Origin: Legionella cherrii
Lineage (GTDB): Bacteria > Pseudomonadota > Gammaproteobacteria > Legionellales > Legionellaceae
NCBI RefSeq assembly: GCF_900635815.1
Contig: NZ_LR134173.1
Location: 1,396,001-1,460,000 of the forward strand
DNA length: 64,000 nt
Reading direction: 5' to 3'
Below the pieces are notes generated by a model. The model did not search any database and was not told the origin of the DNA. It saw nothing but the letters and a program-made list of their open reading frames with translations. A program made the translations under genes and the position numbers. Positions 18,290-26,337 of this stretch are shown here, one piece after another; position 1 is the stretch's first letter, and the number at the start of each line of letters is the position of its first letter.

Positions 18290-18526
18290 GAGTTAAACTC
18301 TCATAGAACTAATGAGTGAATGGGTATTGTAACGTATCATAAACTGGTACAAAGCTATAGAGCCGGAAAAGACAAAAAGCAGGGACAAAAGCGACTCGTG
18401 GGGCACCCGTGTCATTGCTGAGCCAGCGCTGTCCTCGCCTCACTTTCCCTGATTGGGGCTCTGGTTACATACGAAGCAAAATGGATGGTGAACGATACAT
18501 AGGAGTATCTATTCTTATGATTTTGC

Positions 18527-18982
18527 TTAAGCATCAGGGCTGCGCACAAGAAGTACTGGTGTTGTGGCAATTCGAACAACATTCTCCGCCACGCTACCCA
18601 GAAAGAGACGACTAAAGCCACGCCGGCCATGCGTGCCGATCATTAATAAATCAGCAGGCCATTCTTTTGCTGCGTCAACAATTACCTCAGCTACTCTTCC
18701 CTGAAATGGCTTTAATTCCAAAATGAATGTTTCAGGTTTGATAGATGATTGCTTCGCTATTTTTTTTGCAGCATTAGCTAATATCTTTTCCCCATCTTTC
18801 TTCCAAGCAGCAATAATTGAAAGATAGTCAAAAGAAGGTCCACCATAACGAATACCGCTTTCATCAATAACATGGATAATCCGCAGCTTAGGGCTCTGGT
18901 CTTTAGTGAGTTTAATTACTTCGTCTACTAAGGAGTCAGATACCTTGCTCCCATCAAGTGCTAGCATAATATTCTGATACAT
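18527..18982 (-). CDS. Universal stress protein, UspA family
   Basis: A 151-residue single-domain Usp. It opens with NIMLALDGS, the usual first strand with an Asp near the nucleotide. It also carries the ATP-binding motif G-x2-G-x9-G-S (GTHGRRGFSRLFLGS, about 122-136), which places it with the ATP-binding Usps. AAGGAG lies 7 nt before the ATG. Usps bind ATP and aid survival in stress; the specific role is unknown. Confidence 0.9.
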   Translation of the reverse strand: MYQNIMLALDGSKVSDSLVDEVIKLTKDQSPKLRIIHVIDESGIRYGGPSFDYLSIIAAWKKDGEKILANAAKKIAKQSSIKPETFILELKPFQGRVAEVIVDAAKEWPADLLMIGTHGRRGFSRLFLGSVAENVVRIATTPVLLVRSPDA

Positions 18983-19034
18983 TATAATGGCTCCTTGCCC
19001 GTAATCACTTCACTGAAATTGTAGCAAGCGTAGT

Positions 19035-19052
19035 CTGGGCTGAAAAGCCCAG
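19035..19052. repeat. Copy of the GCTGGGC/GCCCAGC hairpin
   Basis: CTGGGCTGAAAAGCCCAG forms a 7-bp stem with a 4-base loop and matches the arms of the 13105-13212 repeat. It lies upstream of the Usp gene in an otherwise gene-free stretch and is preceded by GCAAGCGTAG, which also opens the 16679 and 17340 repeats. Confidence 0.55.
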
Positions 19053-19216
19053 TCTTCGTTTGCTTTTAACTCGCTTCAAGTGCAAGCATGTTCCCAAATG
19101 GGTGAGTACTCCAATTGCATTATTTGGGGTTGCTGCATCAGAGATTAATCGAGCTGATGTACATTTGTATCCCTCTTCTCTAATCCCTTATCGGGAATAT
19201 GACAAAAACTTAGGCA

Positions 19217-20878
19217 TCAGAAATGAGCAATAATATCCATTGCACCTAAAACAGTATAACGTTTGCTTGGAGGAATCCCTGCATTCACATTGCCATTAAA
19301 TGCATTCCTATCCAGTGCATAATCGTAATCAATTTCTGGACGCAGTTCGATTTGTGGTGATAGCCAATGTTGCCAACCAAGTCCAAAGTTAAGATAACGA
19401 GTTTTTACACCGGTACGTTGTCCCTGTTTGTCGTCATAAAATTCAGGTCTCAATGAAATATTATCGAGAGGGGAGAATTGATAATTAATGTAGGCTACGG
19501 TAGCCAATACTGAAGCCGTACAAGTAAGCGCATTAGTGTTATTACATTGTGCTGCATTGGGTGCGTTAAAAGGAATATACTCTGGCGAAAAAGGGGTTCC
19601 TCCAACGGCAATGGCGGCAGCTGCAATAGGATTGTTGATGTTAGCCACCTTATGTTGATGGAGTGTGTAAAGCTCATAGGCAATATGCCAACGATCATTG
19701 AATTTATGATAAAAAGTGAATCCATACCACTGTAGATTATTGTAACCCCATACGCCATTATTAATACCATCCATACAAGGATAGAACGTATCTTTGCCAT
19801 CATTCCAGGTAATGCGAGCACAGGCAACGGCTGATACTCTAGCTCCTGGATCTTTGAGAAAAGTTGAATCTGGATATAAAGGATTGGGAGCAGGATTCTT
19901 TACTTTCTTCCCTATATTCCAAATCGCGGTATCAGTTCCTCCGACTAGACCTAACTGGAAGATGACATTTTTGGCTACCGCTAAACTCGCAACAAGCCCT
20001 TCGTTGGTATAGTTATCAAAAGTGTAAGTCATGGAGTGTGAGTACATGTAATTATTTGGTGCAAGTTGCGCTTCAATATCAGGGATTGAGATATAACGTC
20101 CAACTCGAAACAGTAATCCTTGAGCTACATTAGGGATATATAACTCACCATAAACCATAGGAAAGTCATAGCCATAAACCGAGTTGTTATTTAAAAGCTG
20201 ATAACTGGCAATTCCGTATGCCGTGGTATAGCGGTAGTTTTCCCCATAAATTCCCGATAGCCTAAAACCCCAATCAATATGGCTTGTTTGAACCGTATCG
20301 GGAACACGCTCAATATAAAGCACTGCTTGATCCAGCTGTACCGTATTAGGCGTGTACATATAGGCCATAGGTGCATTACCACCTGGCTTTACTGTATTGG
20401 TACTAATATTGCCTCCGCCATTGACCCAACCGTATGCTTGAATGTGGTTTTTTTGTAACCATTTTCCAGTCGAGGTATTAGCAATGCCAACCATAAATGG
20501 ACTATCAACGGCATTAGGTAGGCTTACGCCTAAAGCCGTGGTAGCACCATAAGGCCATTCTGTAAAAGGCATTGGTGGTGTGGACTCTGGGGTTGCTGGC
20601 CAACCTACTCTATGAGAGGAGGGGGCATGAGGATCAGATGGTGTTGTTGCATGTCCCATTTCCAACTCATAATAACGAATAAAACGTGTAAAAAAAACTT
20701 CCCCTAAATAGCTATCCAAACACGCATAGTTATTATAAGGGTCACATTTTGATAGGGTTTGATCGGGTATTGTTCTATCTTTTGCCCAGACTGAGGGTGT
20801 AGTTGTTGTAGCCAAAATGAGATAAAAGAACACTTCTAAAAAAATAACGCTTCTCAAATTAACATCCTGTAAAAACAT
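19217..20878 (-). CDS. Outer-membrane beta-barrel porin (OmpL/BBP2-like)
   Basis: A 553-residue protein from the start at 20878. A longer frame to 21064 exists, but its first 62 residues look non-coding, and the 20878 start leads into a signal peptide ending SVWA. A TTG eight codons in, preceded by CAGGA, is an alternative. The mature protein is Tyr/Asn/Gly-rich with alternating strands and ends in a terminal Phe (IIAHF), the classic outer-membrane signature. GELYIPNVAQGLLFRVGRYI is typical of the large Legionella/Coxiella putative beta-barrel porins. It lies downstream of a LysR gene on the same strand, its likely regulator. Confidence 0.75.
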   Translation of the reverse strand: MFLQDVNLRSVIFLEVFFYLILATTTTPSVWAKDRTIPDQTLSKCDPYNNYACLDSYLGEVFFTRFIRYYELEMGHATTPSDPHAPSSHRVGWPATPESTPPMPFTEWPYGATTALGVSLPNAVDSPFMVGIANTSTGKWLQKNHIQAYGWVNGGGNISTNTVKPGGNAPMAYMYTPNTVQLDQAVLYIERVPDTVQTSHIDWGFRLSGIYGENYRYTTAYGIASYQLLNNNSVYGYDFPMVYGELYIPNVAQGLLFRVGRYISIPDIEAQLAPNNYMYSHSMTYTFDNYTNEGLVASLAVAKNVIFQLGLVGGTDTAIWNIGKKVKNPAPNPLYPDSTFLKDPGARVSAVACARITWNDGKDTFYPCMDGINNGVWGYNNLQWYGFTFYHKFNDRWHIAYELYTLHQHKVANINNPIAAAAIAVGGTPFSPEYIPFNAPNAAQCNNTNALTCTASVLATVAYINYQFSPLDNISLRPEFYDDKQGQRTGVKTRYLNFGLGWQHWLSPQIELRPEIDYDYALDRNAFNGNVNAGIPPSKRYTVLGAMDIIAHF

Positions 20879-21064
20879 ACAAATTAATCTTTTGAATAAA
20901 ATAACAGAGTAATGTAGTGAATAATAGTTAACGTTCAAACAAAAACAGCGATATAAATACTTGCAGTTCACATTTTTATCTTTCTCCAGAGAAGTTCCCC
21001 ACAATTTTGAAGTGGGTTGAATGTGCCTGCAGCATAAGGTGAGTACGATCATTAATTCTGGCAA

Positions 21065-21973
21065 TCACATGTGCTTGGCTATACGGTGAACCATTTCCCG
21101 TAACCAACGATGCCCAGGATCAACATCATCTTTTTGGTGCCAATATTGATAGCAATTAAAACGGTCAACCTCAAAGGGTACTGAAGCAATACTTAATGGT
21201 ATCAACTGAGCCAGCTTTTCAGCTACCTGGCGAATACTTAAGGTCAGATAAAGCGAGTCATTTAAAACAAGTAAAGGCATGATCCCCTGTCCTAAGGTAA
21301 TAGAAACCCGTTTATCATGTCCTAGCCGACGTAAATAGCGATCGAAATAATTGTAAAAAGGAGTTTCTCGTAATGAAAATTGAATTAATGGGTACTTAAA
21401 TAGCTCTTCCATGCAAATTTTGCCTTTTTTGATTCCCGGATGGTTTCTGCCCCCAACGATGACGGCTTCATCCTGAAACAATTTTTGTTGCTTTAAGTTT
21501 TCTGGAACTCCTTCAAACATACCAATCATTAAATCAATATCACCCGACTCAAACACTTCCACGGTATTTAAATAACTCGGATGTTTGATATTCAATTTTA
21601 CTCCGGGAGCTTCTTGCTCCAATCGTTGTATCAAGCTTGGAGTCAATAAAATAGACATCAAATCAGTCATACCAATTGAGAAGCTTCGTTCTGAAATTAA
21701 GGGATTAAAGAGTTCGGTAGTGTTAAATAGTGTTTCAATCAGTGAGAGTGCTTGTCGGGTTTTGCCGATTAACGAGTGCGCTAAGGGAGTCAATTGCATG
21801 ATGTTGCCTTGGCCGCGAACCAGTAAATCATCATGGAACTGCTCACGCAGTTGCTTCAAATAAACACTCATTGAGGACTGGCTTATACCCATTTTTTTAC
21901 TGGCAAGAGTTAGATGACGACAGGTTAATAACGCATGCAGTGCGCGAAGTAAATTGAGATTAAGTTTATCCAT
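21065..21973 (-). CDS. LysR-family transcriptional regulator
   Basis: A 302-residue LysR protein. The winged helix-turn-helix occupies residues 5-65 (ALHALLTCRHLTLASKKMGI followed by SQSSMSVYLKQL), like the NodD/LeuO branch. A co-inducer-binding periplasmic-protein-like domain fills ~90-300. It is upstream of the porin gene on the same strand with a 186-base gap, so it may control porin expression. The inducer cannot be inferred. Confidence 0.85.
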   Translation of the reverse strand: MDKLNLNLLRALHALLTCRHLTLASKKMGISQSSMSVYLKQLREQFHDDLLVRGQGNIMQLTPLAHSLIGKTRQALSLIETLFNTTELFNPLISERSFSIGMTDLMSILLTPSLIQRLEQEAPGVKLNIKHPSYLNTVEVFESGDIDLMIGMFEGVPENLKQQKLFQDEAVIVGGRNHPGIKKGKICMEELFKYPLIQFSLRETPFYNYFDRYLRRLGHDKRVSITLGQGIMPLLVLNDSLYLTLSIRQVAEKLAQLIPLSIASVPFEVDRFNCYQYWHQKDDVDPGHRWLREMVHRIAKHM

Positions 21974-22314
21974 AAATAGCGGACCTAATTGTAATTCATT
22001 TTGATGTTTATTAAAACACCAAGCCCAATCTCCCGCTATTTAAAAGCTTAATTTCAATCAAATTCTTCGCGCGGGCGAGGGCTTATCCACTGTAAACTTG
22101 CTGTGGTAGTTGGTAAATGAATAGAGTTTTATAATATCTATTTTCAAGGAAGGACATTTTCATATCATTATCGATTTATAGGATTACATCCGCAGCTAAA
22201 AGATGTCGCTGACTTAATTAGTGAGCCAGCGTAGCCTTGCGGTGATAACAACCTCATAACACAACAAGAATACAGACTATAATTATGTATAAATGGGTTT
22301 TGGAGGTATGACAA
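21974..22314. other. Intergenic, divergent
   Basis: 341 bases between divergent LysR and Rab-like genes. A GGAGG 8 nt before 22315 is the ribosome site of the next gene, and a TATAAT at 22275-22280 could be its -10 element. No repeat or RNA is evident. Confidence 0.4.
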
Positions 22315-23646
22315 ATGCAAAAGAAAGAAGAGTTAGCCCCTATTCGTAATTTTAATATCTTCATTCAGGGTAATAGCGATGTTGAACTAAGTGCCTTAAT
22401 CGCGAGATTAAATCAAATCAGTGAGGACTCCGCCTTAAACCTTAAGAAATTTCGATTCAATTTTGTTGGAAAACCCAAAGAGATTTATACCAATAAGTAC
22501 AGGAACAAGCAGCTCTGCATGATAGTTTGTGATTTGGATAATTACAATTCAATAGAGGATTTAAAGCACTGGATGCAGGAGCTTGAGCGATATTTAAACA
22601 ATAAAGTCGTTCGCATTATTGTTGCGAAGGAAGGTAAAACTCCCCAGGCGTCAGCTAACTGGAACTTAGTTCAAAATTATTGTAAAGAAAACGATATTTT
22701 TTTTGCTAAAGTCAATACCGAAAATGATGTCGGGATGAGTGCTTTATTCGAACAAACAGTCTTGTTACTGACGAATACTAAATACAGAGATATGTTAACA
22801 ACTCAGGGAATTTGTCTGACTGAGTTAGAAGAAGGCAAAGGATTCGGTCTTGTAATGAAACTGACACTGTTGGCTAACGCTAAAGTGAGGCTCAACAATA
22901 AGGAATGGGATAACAAAGAAAGAGGCTTTTTCAGCCAAACAACACCTCCCGATATCGTAAAACTGAGAAAAACACTCGATGTTTCTTTAGATACCTTAAC
23001 ACCAGATAAAATTCTACAGTTATACAAAAAATATTCCGACCAATTGAACGAAGCTTTCAAAAAGTCCAAAAGCAGGGATCCCTTAGTAGTAGAACTATAC
23101 AGACAACTCCATTTGGTTCAATATCTTCCTGAAAGAAAGTTGCATCAAGCTGCCAGTACTTTACTTCAACAATCACCATTGCCACCAGAAATTATTGAGC
23201 AAATTATTGTTTCGGCAGGAGGAAGTTTAAACGTATCTGAACGTGATGCCATGGATACTTTTGCGGATGCTCAAACCTATGAATTGAGTATGGGAAATAT
23301 GAAAAATTTTTGCATCATAATGAAACGAATTTTAAAAGACATGAATAATCAAAAAGATAATCCGTCTATTATTGCTCTAAGATCAATTGAACAAACCTTC
23401 ATCGATGAGCGAAGTGGGGTAAAACGGCAAACCCACAATGTACATCAATTAAATTCTATGAAAAACGAGTTAATCCAACAACATAAGAAAGAGATCATAA
23501 ATCATTATGGTGAGGGCGCACGCCCAATTATTGAAAAACTATTGAAAACAAGCCTAGTTGATCATGAACAGTTCAATACTTTATTAGAGGATTTTAATGA
23601 AACTTGTCCACCAGAAATACCTGCTATATACAAACGAAATTTGTGA
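22315..23646 (+). CDS. Rab-like pseudo-GTPase protein, candidate effector
   Basis: A 443-residue protein whose first ~155 residues align by eye with Rab/Ras GTPases. FNIFIQGNSDVELSALIARL (13-32) sits where Rab1 has its P-loop. CMIVCDLDNYNSIEDLKHWM (68-87) matches the 'IVVYDVTDQESFNNVKQWL' region. A helix-turn-strand segment runs to ~152. The P-loop Gly-Lys is replaced (DVELS), the DTAG motif is not evident, and NKxD is replaced by AKEG, so it probably does not hydrolyse GTP. The remaining ~290 residues are helical and unrecognised. Legionella species are known to encode Rab-like effectors; this would be a degenerate one. Confidence 0.55.
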   Translation: MQKKEELAPIRNFNIFIQGNSDVELSALIARLNQISEDSALNLKKFRFNFVGKPKEIYTNKYRNKQLCMIVCDLDNYNSIEDLKHWMQELERYLNNKVVRIIVAKEGKTPQASANWNLVQNYCKENDIFFAKVNTENDVGMSALFEQTVLLLTNTKYRDMLTTQGICLTELEEGKGFGLVMKLTLLANAKVRLNNKEWDNKERGFFSQTTPPDIVKLRKTLDVSLDTLTPDKILQLYKKYSDQLNEAFKKSKSRDPLVVELYRQLHLVQYLPERKLHQAASTLLQQSPLPPEIIEQIIVSAGGSLNVSERDAMDTFADAQTYELSMGNMKNFCIIMKRILKDMNNQKDNPSIIALRSIEQTFIDERSGVKRQTHNVHQLNSMKNELIQQHKKEIINHYGEGARPIIEKLLKTSLVDHEQFNTLLEDFNETCPPEIPAIYKRNL

Positions 23647-23807
23647 ACAACTATTCACTGATGTTGGCTAGCGCATCAATAGGTCAAGTCCTGAACACAA
23701 TCATATCAAAAGACACGATTTTTTCGCACGAACATAGAGGGTCAGGCCTTGAATTTTGCTTTGGTAAAAATTAAATCAGTTAAAGAATAGTTAACTAGTA
23801 TAGCCCG

Positions 23808-23942
23808 TATTAGACGAAGTCGTAATGAGGGAACAATCTCGGCTTCCCCCACATTTTTATTAATAGGCAAGAATCCATCACCCAGTAAAACAATGGTATG
23901 CTCCACACCAGCGAGAAACCCGCATTACGACTTCGTCTAATA
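23808..23942. repeat. 135-bp inverted repeat element
   Basis: Perfect 20-bp inverted arms (23808-23827, TATTAGACGAAGTCGTAATG, and 23923-23942) enclose a 95-bp centre. Together with flanking ACTACGCTTGC it resembles the other AGCAAGCGTAG palindromes in this window. It is compatible with a small dispersed palindromic repeat or MITE-like unit. No target duplication was identified. Confidence 0.65.
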
Positions 23943-24028
23943 ATACTACGCTTGCTAAAAATACCGATTAAAAGCAGATAGTTATGTTTGGTCGCGACTC
24001 AATCTTGCTGATTTATCTTGTTAGTTTC

Positions 24029-24376
24029 TTATTTTGTTTCCATTTTGATGCTTGCGTTTATGCCCAGTTTCATTAACATCAATTCATGATTAGCAAAATC
24101 CCCAATAATATATCTTTTAGGGGCAGGAAGTAATTTGACAACTGTTGGAATCGCGAAAATTTCATCAGATTGTGCACGCTTAGGATCAAGCATTAAGTCA
24201 ATGACTTCAATCACATATTGTTCAGGAAGATACTGATTACAGAAATTTTTCAAGTTTGCTAAAGTTAGCATACAATGAGGGGTTTGACCTGCAATGTAAA
24301 GAATAAATCGCCATTCCTTACCAGAACCTTTGGATGACTTTTTTGAAGCAGCTGAAGTAGTTGTTTTTTTACTCAT
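24029..24376 (-). CDS. kaiB: KaiB
   Basis: A 115-residue thioredoxin-like-fold KaiB. After a Ser/Lys-rich 20-residue lead, it carries RFILYIAGQTPHCMLTLANL, the IEVIDLMLDPKRA strand-loop and the IPTVVKLLP cis-Pro segment, all family hallmarks. In cyanobacteria KaiB binds KaiC and counters KaiA. There is no kaiA here, so this is not a standard oscillator. One base separates it from the kaiC stop, so the two are translationally coupled. A kaiBC locus is known in Legionella and has been tied to stress fitness. Confidence 0.92.
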   Translation of the reverse strand: MSKKTTTSAASKKSSKGSGKEWRFILYIAGQTPHCMLTLANLKNFCNQYLPEQYVIEVIDLMLDPKRAQSDEIFAIPTVVKLLPAPKRYIIGDFANHELMLMKLGINASIKMETK

Positions 24377-24377
24377 C

Positions 24378-26102
24378 TTACTTCTCTTTTTTGTCCGGTT
24401 TATGGGGTATTAAAATTCTAGTGTCGCGAACTTTTTTAAGACCTTCATCTGTTATTTGTTTAATTCGTTCCTGGTTGGCATATAACATTTTCATATTGTC
24501 ATTAATGTTATTAAGCTGTTCGTTTAATGCGTTGATATCTGATTCAACTTTATTTTTTTCGGCTTTAAGCTGATGCATTTGTTGGTTAAATTCTTGCTTT
24601 TTGACAATATCTTCTATTTCCTCTTGCATCGCTTGAACAACACGAGCAGAGCCGACTAAAATTTTTCCAGCACCCATGTACACTTCATTGAGTGTAACTC
24701 CTTTGCTACTTATACGCATTTCGCGCATTAGATGAGAATGGGCCATACCACGTGATTTTTTAACAATAAGTAATGTGTTTTGCTCTAGATCAATTTCAAT
24801 ATTATTTAATAAAATCCAAGTGTCCATTATTGAAGAGACACCTATTTGTTCTTGCCCAGTAGTTTCATGCAATAAACTGGTCATAATGGTTGTGATTTGA
24901 TTCAGCTTAAGAAAATTGATTAAGCGCGCTAACATTAATTTAACGCTATATTGAGAGCCTATAAGGTTTAAGTTGGATATAGGATCGATGACAACATTTT
25001 CAGGTTTAAATTGCTGGATCAGTTGCGTCATTTTAATTAAATGAGATTCTAAACCATAAACGCTAGGTCTTATAGAATGAAACAATAATGTACCATTGTT
25101 CTTCCATTGCTCCAGATTAATATTAATTGATTTCATATTACGTATTATCTGGTCAGAAGATTCCTCAAAAGCAAAGTAAATACACTTTTTACCTAATTTG
25201 CATTGACTGTCTACGAATATTGAGGCAAGAGTGGTTTTGCCAGTTCCTGCAGTTCCGTTAATCAATACACTTCCGCCCACATAATAACCCTTGCCACTTA
25301 GCACGTCATCCAATGTTTTAATTCCAGTTGAAACAAAATTTTTGGGAACAATAAAATCGAGGGTAATTGAGGTGATTGGCGAGAGGGTAATCCCTTGATA
25401 ATCAATGATAAAAGGAAATTCATTAGAGCCATGGGATGACCCACGATATTTGATGATACGTAAAAAACGGGTGGCTAATTCATTACTTATCCTGTTATCA
25501 AGAAAAATAACACAATCAGCAACATACTCCTCCAGGCCATAACGGGATATTGTGTTTTGTCCTTTCTCACCCGTAATGATTGAGGTCACATTTTTGGTGC
25601 TTAACCAACGAAAAAGACGTTGTAATTCTGAGCGAATAATGCTGGTGTTATCTAGATGATTAAATAATACTTCAATTATATCAATAACAACTCGCTTTAT
25701 TTTATACTTATCGATTAGATAACCTATTCGAATGAACAGCCCTTCCAGATTGTAGGTGCCTGACTCATCAAATTCAGCGCGATCTACGTGAATGTGTTGC
25801 AAAACCAGTTGCTCTGTTTTAATTTTTTCATTTAAATTGAATCCCAATGAATTGCAATTTGTAATCAGATCCTGTTCTGATTCTTCAAATGAAACAAATA
25901 AACCGGGCTCCTTGTTTTTTACGCCGTTGATTAAAAATTGCATACCAAAGAGCGTTTTACCGCTTCCTGCTTGGCCAATTATTAAAGTAGATCTGTTTCG
26001 GGGAAGACCTCCAAGTGTAATTTCATCAAAACCTTCGATTCCTGTTAAACATTTGATTAACTGCTCAGATGAAGGCGTCTTAGTTTTCTTTCCTTTTGCC
26101 AT
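24378..26102 (-). CDS. kaiC: KaiC double-RecA ATPase
   Basis: A 574-residue two-domain KaiC. Domain CI has Walker A GQAGSGKT (43-50) and the Glu pair 73-74. CII has GTAGTGKT (283-290) and Glu pair 313-314. Where cyanobacterial KaiC has Ser431-Thr432, this protein has Ser423-Ser424 in a VSSIMDT context. The C-terminus departs from the cyanobacterial tail: residues ~490-555 form a coiled coil, followed by a basic end. Autokinase/phosphatase and ATPase roles are expected, but the partner set differs because kaiA is absent. It is divergent from the PAS/GGDEF/EAL gene at 26338. Confidence 0.92.
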   Translation of the reverse strand: MAKGKKTKTPSSEQLIKCLTGIEGFDEITLGGLPRNRSTLIIGQAGSGKTLFGMQFLINGVKNKEPGLFVSFEESEQDLITNCNSLGFNLNEKIKTEQLVLQHIHVDRAEFDESGTYNLEGLFIRIGYLIDKYKIKRVVIDIIEVLFNHLDNTSIIRSELQRLFRWLSTKNVTSIITGEKGQNTISRYGLEEYVADCVIFLDNRISNELATRFLRIIKYRGSSHGSNEFPFIIDYQGITLSPITSITLDFIVPKNFVSTGIKTLDDVLSGKGYYVGGSVLINGTAGTGKTTLASIFVDSQCKLGKKCIYFAFEESSDQIIRNMKSININLEQWKNNGTLLFHSIRPSVYGLESHLIKMTQLIQQFKPENVVIDPISNLNLIGSQYSVKLMLARLINFLKLNQITTIMTSLLHETTGQEQIGVSSIMDTWILLNNIEIDLEQNTLLIVKKSRGMAHSHLMREMRISSKGVTLNEVYMGAGKILVGSARVVQAMQEEIEDIVKKQEFNQQMHQLKAEKNKVESDINALNEQLNNINDNMKMLYANQERIKQITDEGLKKVRDTRILIPHKPDKKEK

Positions 26103-26337
26103 AGCAATGAACCTTTTTTTACCCTTACTTAGATAATTATCTTCGGTTGCCTGTTACGGTACATAACATCCAGCTCTATTCAGTATAGACTAGGAAAAAT
26201 CTTATATGCGTTTTTCATATTGGATAAATTGTAATCAAAGCGATCTGTTCTACACTTTAAAGAGTAATAATTGGTTCTTAGAACTAGAATCTATTAAATA
26301 GGTTTTCTAACAGAAAGCGTTAGCATAATAGGAAATT

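Noticed and set aside
21065..21973. Fusion of the porin with its upstream LysR gene
   Set aside because: The 615-residue porin frame touches the LysR stop, but its first 62 residues lack coding character and a signal peptide begins only near residue 63.
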